Below are positions 1-6,073 of a stretch of DNA of 9,230 bases, piece by piece. The notes beneath the pieces were generated by a model. That model ran no database searches. It was not told where the DNA came from and saw only the letters and a program-made list of their open reading frames with translations. The DNA comes from UBA9547 sp044349205 (GTDB lineage Bacteria; Bacteroidota; Bacteroidia; Cytophagales; UBA9547): positions 1-9,230 of the forward strand of contig JBIKRJ010000090.1 of assembly GCA_044349205.1 (NCBI GenBank). The letters are read 5' to 3'. Position numbers and translations under genes: made by a program. Numbering within the stretch: position 1 is the first letter of the stretch; each line of letters begins with the position of its first letter.

Positions 1-464
1 TCTCTTTTTTCGAACAACATGTCCAATTGTTGTCCTTCACAAACTTCCTTAGCCGTTTTAGAAAATAGTTCGAAGGCTTTCATTTTCAAACTTCCATCTA
101 CTTGCATCATTAGTTTATAGGCTTCTACCAGCGCCACATCGCCTGAAAGAATGGCGGTTGGAACGTCCCATTTCGTATGTACGGTAGGTTTCCCCCTTCT
201 TACAGGAGCTTGATCCATGATGTCGTCGTGTATGAGGCTGAAATTGTGGAATACTTCAATAGCAAGTGCTGGTTTAAGTGCTTTTTCGAAGTTTTCATCA
301 TACAATTTACAGGCCATCAAGGTCAGAAGTGGACGAAGTCGTTTCCCGCCCAAACTGAAAATGTAATACAAAGGCTCATAAAGCTCTGCGGGTTGGTTGC
401 CGAAGTCCAAAAGTAAAATTTCGCCATTGATGCGCTGAAGGGCTTTTTCCAATGAGAAGAGCAT
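1..464 (-). CDS. Polyprenyl diphosphate synthase, N-terminal part (cut by left window edge)
   Basis: This is a trans-isoprenyl diphosphate synthase, a soluble enzyme that condenses isopentenyl diphosphate with an allylic diphosphate to make isoprenoid chains for quinones or carrier lipids. The frame read from ATG at 464 stays open for 154 codons to the window edge. Visible family motifs are GGKRLRP (residues 39-45, substrate-binding), the first aspartate-rich motif DDIMD (80-84, Mg-diphosphate binding) followed by RRGKPT (89-94), and GQQLDM (144-149). The second aspartate-rich motif lies outside the window. The DDxxD has no two-residue insertion, and the residue five before it is Phe75. By family rules this suggests a short product (C15-C20), but that is inference. 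A terminator-like hairpin lies 22 bases upstream of the start. The family call is secure; product chain length and gene name are not. Confidence 0.95.
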   Translation of the reverse strand, partial: MLFSLEKALQRINGEILLLDFGNQPAELYEPLYYIFSLGGKRLRPLLTLMACKLYDENFEKALKPALAIEVFHNFSLIHDDIMDQAPVRRGKPTVHTKWDVPTAILSGDVALVEAYKLMMQVDGSLKMKAFELFSKTAKEVCEGQQLDMLFEKR

Positions 465-485
465 GTTTTTCTTTTTTAGAAACAA

Positions 486-514
486 GAAAGCCACAGTTGT
501 TTGCTGTGGCTTTC
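486..514 (-). terminator. Perfect 11-bp hairpin, probable terminator or leader hairpin
   Basis: GAAAGCCACAG (486-496) pairs perfectly with CTGTGGCTTTC (504-514) around a 7-base loop. Read on the minus strand, the stem is followed by the U-rich stretch TTGTTTC. It starts 22 bases after the stop of the 35-codon ORF, which fits a terminator for that transcript. However, it ends only 21 bases before the polyprenyl synthase start, so it could instead be a leader or attenuator hairpin for that gene. The U tract is imperfect, so terminator strength is uncertain. Confidence 0.6.
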
Positions 515-536
515 GCTTTGTATATACTTGATTCGG

Positions 537-644
537 TTAATCTTCAAAATCGTTCTCGTTGCTACTGATAGCCTTGTTTGGGATAATGAAAGGGCACAAA
601 ATGGATAGTACAAACAATACCAGAATGATAGAAAGCATTAGCAT
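537..644 (-). CDS. Small single-span membrane peptide, 35 aa, hypothetical
   Basis: Not recognised. An ATG at 644 opens a 35-codon frame ending in TAA at 537-539. The N-terminal two thirds (residues 1-21) are almost entirely Leu, Ile, Val, Phe and Met, with one Cys-Pro pair (17-18). The C-terminus is short, polar and acidic (SNENDFED, 28-35). This is the pattern of a small membrane-inserted protein with an exposed acidic tail. The ORF has its own intergenic space on both sides and is followed after 22 bases by a terminator-like hairpin, which supports a real transcription unit. No ribosome-binding site is seen, but that is normal here. Against it: the length is short enough to occur by chance, and no homologue can be checked from sequence alone. 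Confidence 0.45.
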   Translation of the reverse strand: MLMLSIILVLFVLSILCPFIIPNKAISSNENDFED

Positions 645-910
645 GGTAACAAATTTTATGAATGTGGATGTAAAAATAGGGCAAAAACAGAAAGCAAAAA
701 ATAATTTTTAAAAGAGAAGAGCTGAAAAGCTATTTTAATTTTCGATAAATTATGTTGTCTTTTGTCTTGTAGGTTTCCTAATCGTGATTTCTATCTTTTT
801 GACATTCTATTATTCCAAAACAATTTGTTTAATTTGCATAGCCTATTCAAAAACTGAAACGAGCGCTTACTGGTAATTGAAATGCCACTCGCTTACTACC
901 AATTCCTTCA
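645..910. promoter_or_regulatory. Divergent intergenic region upstream of DUF4290-murA and the 35-aa ORF
   Basis: This 266-base AT-rich stretch separates the minus-strand small ORF from the plus-strand DUF4290 gene and must hold the promoter for DUF4290-murA. The best plus-strand candidate is TAATTTGCAT at 830-839, which resembles the Bacteroidota -7 element (TAnnTTTG with one base fewer) and recurs upstream of the S41 protease gene. No TTG box at the expected 19-21 base spacing accompanies it. A TTGACA at 799-804 is too far upstream to pair with it. No additional coding frame, tRNA or strong hairpin was seen. Confidence 0.35.
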
Positions 911-1594
911 ATGCATTATTACAATACCTCTGAATCCGACATTATCTTGAAAGAGTATGGTCGGGTAGTTCAAAACATGGTCAACCATTTGAAGACCATT
1001 GAAGACCGTGAAAAGCGCAATCAAAATGCCAAATTCGTGGTCGATTTGATGAAGCAATTGCATCCACAAATGAAGGATCCCAATGTAGATTACAGCCAAA
1101 AGCTATGGGATGACCTGATTTGTATGGCCAATTTCGATATCGACATCGATTCCCCTTTTCCAAAGCCAGAGCGCACTACCTTCAATGCCAAACCACGCAA
1201 GGTGGAGTACAGTCAAAAGGAGATGAAATACAAGCATTACGGTAGAAACGTGGAACGCTTGATTGAAGAAGCGAAAAAATTGACCAACCCTGAAGAGCGA
1301 GAAAATGCCATCATATATTTGTGTCGCTTGATGAAAGCTCTTTATGGTGCTTGGAACAAAGAATTGATAGAGGAAGAAGTGATTTTAGGGCATCTTAAAA
1401 GAATGTCGAATAACGAGTTGGAAATAGATGCCGAAAAAGTAAAAAGCGAGCTTCAAACGGGCATTAGACTTCGTAAACAAAGTGGACACATGAAAGAAGC
1501 TTCACGAGATATGGGCTTTGGTGGTGGGCGAGATAATCGCAATCGTAACCGCAATCGCAACAACCGTAATCGCAACAACCGCAATAACAAATAG
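911..1594 (+). CDS. DUF4290 domain-containing protein with Arg/Asn-repeat tail
   Basis: A 227-residue protein of the Bacteroidota-restricted family DUF4290, whose function is unknown. It is recognised from YGR...MVNHLKTIEDRE near the N-terminus, the Lys-Leu-Trp-Asp-Asp segment (64-68) and its position directly before murA. The domain appears to be two related halves. Residues 16-80 and 110-173 each begin YGRxV, carry an acidic-Arg-Glu helix (EDRE, PEERE) and an LMK helix, and end with Met-(Ala/Ser)-Asn then an Ile-Asp. It is predicted largely helical and soluble, with no signal peptide. Residues 204-227 are a low-complexity basic tail: a Gly-rich GFGGGR followed by alternating Arg and Asn. 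The stop is one base before the murA start, so the two genes are almost certainly co-transcribed and perhaps translationally coupled. No Shine-Dalgarno sequence is visible. Confidence 0.9.
   Translation: MHYYNTSESDIILKEYGRVVQNMVNHLKTIEDREKRNQNAKFVVDLMKQLHPQMKDPNVDYSQKLWDDLICMANFDIDIDSPFPKPERTTFNAKPRKVEYSQKEMKYKHYGRNVERLIEEAKKLTNPEERENAIIYLCRLMKALYGAWNKELIEEEVILGHLKRMSNNELEIDAEKVKSELQTGIRLRKQSGHMKEASRDMGFGGGRDNRNRNRNRNNRNRNNRNNK
1535..1588 (+). repeat. Arg-Asn codon repeat (CGN AAY) at the 3' end of the DUF4290 gene
   Basis: Eighteen consecutive codons are only Asn (AAT/AAC) or Arg (CGC/CGT), arranged as near-tandem 6-base units that drift into 9-base Asn-Asn-Arg units. Codon choice varies within the run, so this is not a perfect microsatellite. 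It encodes the strongly basic tail of the DUF4290 protein and ends just before the stop codon. Confidence 0.8.
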
Positions 1595-1595
1595 C

Positions 1596-2903
1596 ATGGG
1601 TGTTTTTGAAATTAGGGGTGGCAAAAAGCTAAAAGGCGAAATCATTCCCCAAGGTGCTAAAAACGAAGCCCTGCAAATTTTGTGTGCCGTTTTACTCACT
1701 CCCGAGCCTGTTACCATCAAAAATATTCCCCAAATACGCGATGTCATAAAACTCATCGAGTTACTGAACAAATTTGGGGTGGAAGTCACCAAAATAAACG
1801 AGTCGGAATACCGCTTTTGCGCCAACAATGTAAATCTCGACTACATGACATCAGACGACTTCAAGTCGCAAGCTGCTGCATTACGAGGTTCTGTGATGAT
1901 TTTAGGGCCACTTTTGGCACGATTTGGAACTGCCAGAGTACCCAAACCAGGAGGTGATAAAATTGGCCGTCGCCGTTTGGATACCCATTTTATTGGTTTT
2001 GAAAAACTCGGTGCCAAGTTCAATTTCGATTCGGAAGACAATTTTTACACCATCGATGCTAGCAATTTACAAGGTACATACATGTTGCTGGACGAAGCTT
2101 CGGTAACCGGTACTGCCAATATTTTGATGGCGGCAGTCTTGGCCAAAGGGACCACCACCATTTACAATGCAGCATGTGAACCTTATTTGCAACAGCTGTG
2201 TGCTATGCTAAACCGCATGGGCGCCAAAATTTCAGGTATTGGTTCCAACTTGCTTACCATTGAAGGAGTCGATTCGCTGGTTGGTACCGAACATACCCTA
2301 TTGCCCGACATGATTGAAATAGGCTCTTTTATTGGATTAGCTGCCATGACTGGCTCCGAAATTACCATTAAAAATGCCAGGGTAGATATGTTGGGACTTA
2401 TTCCCAATACATTTCAACGCTTGGGTATTAAACTCGAAATAAGGGGTGATGATATCTTTATCCCATCTCAGGAAAACTACGAAATCGACACCTTTATCGA
2501 CGGTTCAATTCTTACCATTGCCGATGCCCCTTGGCCTGGATTCACGCCCGACTTGCTAAGTATTGTGCTTGTGGTGGCTACACAAGCTAAAGGTACCGTG
2601 CTTATACATCAAAAAATGTTCGAGAGTCGCTTGTTTTTTGTAGACAAACTCATCGAAATGGGTGCACAAATTATTCTTTGCGATCCTCATAGGGCCACTA
2701 TTATTGGATTGAACAAACAAATAGCATTGCGTGGCATTTCGATGTCGTCTCCCGATATACGTGCAGGTGTTTCCTTGCTTATTGCGGCACTTTCGGCCAA
2801 AGGTACAAGCCACATTAGCAATATCGACCAAATTGATAGGGGCTATCAGTATATCGACAAGCGCTTAGTTGCTCTTGGAGCCGACATAAGAAGAATAAGC
2901 TAG
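1596..2903 (+). CDS. murA: UDP-N-acetylglucosamine 1-carboxyvinyltransferase (MurA)
   Basis: A cytoplasmic enzyme that transfers enolpyruvate from phosphoenolpyruvate to UDP-GlcNAc, the first committed step of peptidoglycan synthesis. The 435 residues match the family length. Substrate-site residues are present: Lys22-Asn23 in GAKNEAL, Arg126 in the GRRR segment (equivalent to E. coli Arg120), the catalytic Asp319 in PGFTPD and Arg389 in DIRAG (equivalent to E. coli Arg397). The flexible-loop position normally held by Cys115 is Asp121 (PGGDKIG), a variant known from fosfomycin-insensitive MurA enzymes. The start at 1596 was chosen because the residues of MGVFEIRGG begin the conserved fold. 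An in-frame ATG at 1518 would add 26 residues translated out of frame from the DUF4290 Arg/Asn tail. The gene is separated from DUF4290 by one base, and its stop lies 2 bases from the convergent helix-hairpin-helix gene. Confidence 0.97.
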   Translation: MGVFEIRGGKKLKGEIIPQGAKNEALQILCAVLLTPEPVTIKNIPQIRDVIKLIELLNKFGVEVTKINESEYRFCANNVNLDYMTSDDFKSQAAALRGSVMILGPLLARFGTARVPKPGGDKIGRRRLDTHFIGFEKLGAKFNFDSEDNFYTIDASNLQGTYMLLDEASVTGTANILMAAVLAKGTTTIYNAACEPYLQQLCAMLNRMGAKISGIGSNLLTIEGVDSLVGTEHTLLPDMIEIGSFIGLAAMTGSEITIKNARVDMLGLIPNTFQRLGIKLEIRGDDIFIPSQENYEIDTFIDGSILTIADAPWPGFTPDLLSIVLVVATQAKGTVLIHQKMFESRLFFVDKLIEMGAQIILCDPHRATIIGLNKQIALRGISMSSPDIRAGVSLLIAALSAKGTSHISNIDQIDRGYQYIDKRLVALGADIRRIS

Positions 2904-2905
2904 TT

Positions 2906-3793
2906 TTAAAAGCTTAAGTAAGGCATCAATTTATCTATTTTTTCTGGTGCAATTGCCTTGCTTTTCAAGAGGTCTTCTTTTGAAGAAAATTTGCCATGAT
3001 GCTGACGGTAATTGACTAAAATTTTGGCTGCTTTTTTCCCTAAATATGGATGCTGACTTAGCGAATCGGCTGGTAAAGTATTTATGGCCAATATTTTCAA
3101 ACCTTCCGAATTGGGTAGAATACACTTAGAAAGGACTTGCTTTACTACGGCAGTATCCAATCCAAAAACTTCATACAGCTGATTACTGTTTGCAAATCCG
3201 CCTAATTTGGTGCGGTATTTAACGATACGTGCTGCCAAAGTAGTGCCTATTCCATTTACTTTTTTTAGGTCGGTAGTGTCGGCCAAATTGAGATGAATAG
3301 GTCTTTCAGGTTTTTTGATTGAGGAAATTGAAGTATTTGAGAAAGTCTTTTTTTGCTCATTTTCTAATTTTTGCAATTGGATATAGGGCATCAATCGTTG
3401 GTAGTCGGAAGGTCTAAGTCCGTATATTTTAGCCAAATCTTCTTTTTTCTTAAACCTCCCTCCTTTTTCGCGGTAGTGCACTATGCGTTGGGCAATAAAA
3501 TAGGGTAGTCCCAATTTGACAAAATCTTTTTGGCTTGCGTTGTTTGGGTCAAAGACAAAAAGTGTAGCCTTGGACTTTTTTTCACCAACTTCCAATTCCA
3601 TGGCCTGCAAAGCACTGTCGGCTTTCAGTTCCTTTATTTCTGTATGTATGTTAGGTTGAGTTGGAATAATAAGGTCGAAAAAAGTATGAAGGGCGAGTAA
3701 AAAGGCCAGCACCAACAGCATGGCCAAAAAGCCTTTTGATTCTTTGGAGGTAAAGCCAAAGTAGTGGCGTAGCCAAGCCTTAATGCGTTGCAT
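2906..3793 (-). CDS. Membrane-anchored triple helix-hairpin-helix protein
   Basis: A 295-residue protein with one hydrophobic span (about 21-44) near the N-terminus, a linker, and three ComEA-like helix-hairpin-helix units at about 80-140, 167-225 and 236-293. Each unit has the pattern of a hairpin (GLP at 95-97, GIG at 181-183, YLGKK at 250-254), then an A-x-x-I-(V/L)-x-Y-R helix and a G-(R/G/K)-F-x-x-(K/S)-x-(D/Q)-L segment. Such motifs usually contact DNA backbone non-specifically. In Bacteroidota, proteins of this architecture are common and uncharacterised, and resemble DNA-uptake receptor ComEA only in the repeat. The basic N-terminus before the span suggests that the repeats face the periplasm. 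It lies 55 bases after the RmlD-like gene and may be co-transcribed with it. A role in DNA uptake is only a possibility. Confidence 0.85.
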   Translation of the reverse strand: MQRIKAWLRHYFGFTSKESKGFLAMLLVLAFLLALHTFFDLIIPTQPNIHTEIKELKADSALQAMELEVGEKKSKATLFVFDPNNASQKDFVKLGLPYFIAQRIVHYREKGGRFKKKEDLAKIYGLRPSDYQRLMPYIQLQKLENEQKKTFSNTSISSIKKPERPIHLNLADTTDLKKVNGIGTTLAARIVKYRTKLGGFANSNQLYEVFGLDTAVVKQVLSKCILPNSEGLKILAINTLPADSLSQHPYLGKKAAKILVNYRQHHGKFSSKEDLLKSKAIAPEKIDKLMPYLSF

Positions 3794-3848
3794 GTTATTG
3801 GGTGGTTTTTGATTGAATAGAAGATTTGAGGAAATTTATTCCTAAAAA

Positions 3849-4769
3849 CTAAATTTTCAACTTCAAACTCTCTACTTGTTCGGCCAGTATTTTTATTCCC
3901 TCTTCAAAGCTATGTGGCGTATAGCCAAGTTCATTCGTGGCTTTGTCTATAATGAAGCCCGTTTTTGGAGGGCGCTTGGCCGGTTGTGTAAATCGGGTAG
4001 AATCCGATTCTACGATGTAGTTTTTGTCCAAACCAAAATAGTCTGCAGTGCGTATGGCCATTTGGTAGGGGCTCATAAAGTCTTTTCCAGAAATGTTAAA
4101 AATGCCTTGGGCTTCTTTTTTAATGATTTGGAAACAGCCTTGCGCCAAGTCTTCTGCCAACGTAGGTGTTCGCCATTGGTCGTTTACTACCTGAATTGTC
4201 TTTTTGTCTTCCAAGCTTTTCTTCACCCAAAGTACAATGTTGGTACGGCTCATGTCTTCCACAATCCCATACACGAGCACCGTGCGGGCTATCGCCCAAG
4301 GAATTTTCGCTTTCATGACCGTGCGTTCGGCTGCCAGCTTGCTAGTACCGTAGTAGCTGATGGGTTTTGCCACTGCCTGTTCGTCGTAGGGGCCATTTTC
4401 TCCGTCGAAGATGAAGTCGGTAGAGAGATGCAGCAAGAAGCAGTCTATTTTTTGGCAGGCTTCCACCAAATATTCAACCGAACGCACATTTAGTTGCCAA
4501 CAGTCGTCGTGCTGGGTTTCACATTGGTCCACGTTGGTCATGGCAGCCGTATTGATAACAAAGTCGGGTTGAAAAAGTTTCATCACTTTTTTCACGTCTT
4601 CGCGATCGGTAATATCTAGTGGGTGATAGGTGTAGCCTTTTTTATTGCTTAGCCTGTTTTCGCCTCTTGAAGTGGCTATCAGTTCGTAGCGGGAGTCTTG
4701 GGAAATGAGTTCGACCAGTTTCTGTCCAAGTAAGCCGTTTGAGCCCGTCAGAAGAATTTTTTTTGACAT
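3849..4769 (-). CDS. SDR-family sugar-nucleotide reductase, RmlD (dTDP-4-dehydrorhamnose reductase)-like
   Basis: A 306-residue NAD(P)-dependent extended short-chain dehydrogenase of the RmlD type, which in its classical form reduces dTDP-4-dehydro-6-deoxy-L-mannose to dTDP-L-rhamnose in the cytoplasm. Visible features are the Rossmann motif GSNGLLG (Gly9, Gly12, Gly15), NTAAMTNVDQCE (73-84), the catalytic STDFIFDG (Ser/Thr116-117) and YYGTSK (Tyr140, Lys144). The C-terminal PAKRPPKTGF (263-272) resembles the RmlD substrate-side RP motif. No rmlA, rmlB or rmlC neighbours are present, so the exact substrate is open; related stand-alone Bacteroidota proteins are usually annotated only as SDR sugar-nucleotide-binding oxidoreductases. 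The family call is firm, the substrate is not. It lies 73 bases downstream of the cyclophilin gene. Confidence 0.88.
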   Translation of the reverse strand: MSKKILLTGSNGLLGQKLVELISQDSRYELIATSRGENRLSNKKGYTYHPLDITDREDVKKVMKLFQPDFVINTAAMTNVDQCETQHDDCWQLNVRSVEYLVEACQKIDCFLLHLSTDFIFDGENGPYDEQAVAKPISYYGTSKLAAERTVMKAKIPWAIARTVLVYGIVEDMSRTNIVLWVKKSLEDKKTIQVVNDQWRTPTLAEDLAQGCFQIIKKEAQGIFNISGKDFMSPYQMAIRTADYFGLDKNYIVESDSTRFTQPAKRPPKTGFIIDKATNELGYTPHSFEEGIKILAEQVESLKLKI

Positions 4770-4842
4770 TCTTTAGCGTATTGGGTAACTCTTGATGTAT
4801 AATTAGAAAATCAAATTGAACCACAAACTTTGTAACGTGGAA

Positions 4843-5466
4843 CTAGAATTTGAAGCCGTAAAGTTTGGTGATTTTTTTCTTTTTCAAAAGCTCGATTTTT
4901 ACGGTCGTTTTTATGTCGTTTATGGGGCGGTCTCTTCCGTCTTTTGCCTGTTCGGCTATTTTTTCAACTACCTCTATGCCTTTAATTACCTGCCCGAAAA
5001 CGGTATATTGATTGTCTAAAAAATGGGCACCCTCGTTGTTTTCAACCAAGTAAAACTGGCTTCCGCTCGATTCCTTTTTGGGATTTACCGCATCGCCCAT
5101 GCGCGCCGCTGCCAATGCCCCTTTTACATGGCTGTATTTGGGGTTGAATTCCGCTGGAATCGTGTAGCCGGGGCCGCCTTGACCATCGTTGTAGGGGTCT
5201 GCATCTTTGGAATTGGGGTCGCCACCTTGTATCATAAAACCGTCGATGATACGATGAAAAGTAGTACCATTGTAGAACCCACTTTGCGACAGTTTTACAA
5301 AATTGGCTTTATGCAGGGGCGTTTCATCATACAGCAGCAGCGTAATGTTGCCAAGCGATGTGCCAATCGTGACAAGGTACTCTTTTTTAGACGGCATAGG
5401 CTTCGAGTCTTGGGCTTGGGTTGCCAAGCTAAAACCCAACGCAATAAATAGAGAGAAATATTTCAT
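4843..5466 (-). CDS. Secreted cyclophilin-type peptidyl-prolyl cis-trans isomerase
   Basis: A 207-residue cyclophilin that catalyses proline cis-trans isomerisation. Residues 1-19 (MKYFSLFIALGFSLATQAQ) form a Sec signal peptide ending in a typical A-Q-A cleavage context, so the enzyme acts in the periplasm or on the cell surface. Active-site residues can be read: Arg72, Phe77, Met78 and Gln80 in FHRIIDGFMIQGGD, and Gln137-Phe138 in SGSQFYLV. Phe149-Leu150 stand where human cyclophilin A has Trp121-Leu122, and Tyr154 stands where it has His126. The Trp replacement is common in bacterial members and usually weakens cyclosporin binding. The start at 5466 is preferred over an in-frame ATG at 5481 because it places the signal peptide at the very N-terminus. 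The C-terminus is a Lys-rich extension (KKKKITKLYGFKF). Confidence 0.93.
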   Translation of the reverse strand: MKYFSLFIALGFSLATQAQDSKPMPSKKEYLVTIGTSLGNITLLLYDETPLHKANFVKLSQSGFYNGTTFHRIIDGFMIQGGDPNSKDADPYNDGQGGPGYTIPAEFNPKYSHVKGALAAARMGDAVNPKKESSGSQFYLVENNEGAHFLDNQYTVFGQVIKGIEVVEKIAEQAKDGRDRPINDIKTTVKIELLKKKKITKLYGFKF

Positions 5467-5572
5467 ATCGTGAACTACCAAAGCCCGAAATTAGCAAGAA
5501 AAGTGCAGAGGAAAAGTATTGAGGGTTTATCTTTTAGTCATATTCACACCATCAGAAAACTAAAACCAATTT

Positions 5573-5923
5573 CTACCTGCGCCTTTTCCAATACCGATAA
5601 ACATAATAGCCCAACAGAATGCCAGTACCCAAGAGGAAAAATACCAAAGCTGGTGCTTTGCTGGGTATTTCGTTTGAAACTCGTTCTTCGTCCAGTCCCC
5701 AAAACTCGCTGAGCATCCACAAGGAATTGGCCGAAATCCAGCACGTAACGGCGATGTTGTGTATGAGGTGGGAGGTATGTTGCCGTTGGAAATAGATGAT
5801 GAACAAGGCAACGCCAAAGGTTGGAAAAATCATAAGCGTACCTAAAGTTTTCCATCCCATACACCATGCCATGTCTTTCAGAAGCCAAAGCAAAATGTGG
5901 GCATTTTCAAACTTCTTCACCAT
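5573..5923 (-). CDS. Small multi-span integral membrane protein, hypothetical
   Basis: Not recognised as a named family. The 116-residue product is strongly hydrophobic with three or four predicted spans: about 24-45, 52-74 and 90-109, with a weaker Trp-rich amphipathic or partial span at 8-20. Histidine and tryptophan residues are frequent in or near the membrane (His9, His53, His55; Trp13, Trp20, Trp24, Trp62, Trp69, Trp75). The C-terminus is a positive YWKRRR cluster, likely cytoplasmic. The start at 5923 is preferred because it gives a complete membrane topology and lies 13 bases after the preceding 43-residue ORF, as expected in an operon. It is the last gene of a three-gene cluster with the YghO-like protein. 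No catalytic motif is visible, and no function is proposed. Confidence 0.75.
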   Translation of the reverse strand: MVKKFENAHILLWLLKDMAWCMGWKTLGTLMIFPTFGVALFIIYFQRQHTSHLIHNIAVTCWISANSLWMLSEFWGLDEERVSNEIPSKAPALVFFLLGTGILLGYYVYRYWKRRR

Positions 5924-5936
5924 CGGGTTTTGGTAG

Positions 5937-6068
5937 CTATCTTTTTTTGTTTTTTCCCCTTTCTTTTTGCTCGATATAGCCTAATATTTTCACTATGAGC
6001 ATAAGCGCCAGTGTAGAGGCGGCAAAAACAAACACTAAGACTTCAGGAGAATAGGGGCGAGTTGGCAT
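5937..6068 (-). CDS. Small single-span membrane protein, 43 aa, hypothetical
   Basis: Not recognised. The frame runs from ATG at 6068 to TAG at 5937-5939. It encodes a short N-terminal segment (MPTRPYSPE), one hydrophobic span of about 21 residues (10-30) and a highly basic tail (KERGKNKKR). This is the textbook layout of a small inner-membrane protein with its C-terminus in the cytoplasm by the positive-inside rule. It sits 5 bases after the YghO-like gene stop and 13 bases before the next membrane-protein start. It thus fills almost exactly the gap between two same-strand genes, which is strong positional support for a real gene. No Shine-Dalgarno is visible. It may partner the neighbouring membrane protein, but that is inference. 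Confidence 0.7.
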   Translation of the reverse strand: MPTRPYSPEVLVFVFAASTLALMLIVKILGYIEQKERGKNKKR

Positions 6069-6073
6069 AGGTA

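Noticed and set aside
799..827. TTGACA at 799-804 as an E. coli-like -35 box
   Set aside because: No TATAAT-like box occurs at 16-18 bases, and Bacteroidota primary sigma factors use a different consensus.
1518..1595. In-frame extension of MurA to an ATG at 1518
   Set aside because: The extra 26 residues are a frame-shifted reading of the DUF4290 Arg/Asn repeat (Ala, Ile, Thr and Val only). The MurA fold begins at the ATG at 1596.
3876..4493. 205-residue plus-strand open frame
   Set aside because: It is antisense to the well-supported RmlD-like gene, has no recognisable motif, and reads as the complement of that gene's codons.
4821..4840. Imperfect inverted repeat CCAC...GTGG with an ACAAA/TTTGT core, after the cyclophilin stop, considered as a terminator
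   Set aside because: The two pairings are mutually incompatible, the stems are only 4-5 bp, and the U tract is poor.
5023..5451. 142-residue plus-strand open frame
   Set aside because: It is antisense to the cyclophilin gene, whose active-site residues are intact. The open frame has no family features.
5532..5565. TTTTAGT/ACTAAAA inverted repeat after the 116-residue membrane-protein gene, considered as a terminator
   Set aside because: The seven pairs are nearly all A-T, with a 20-base loop. It is too weak to call in AT-rich intergenic DNA.
5544..5888. Alternative minus-strand frames overlapping the 116-residue membrane protein
   Set aside because: The 5573-5923 frame has coherent membrane spans, a basic C-terminus and operon spacing. 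The other frames give no plausible topology.
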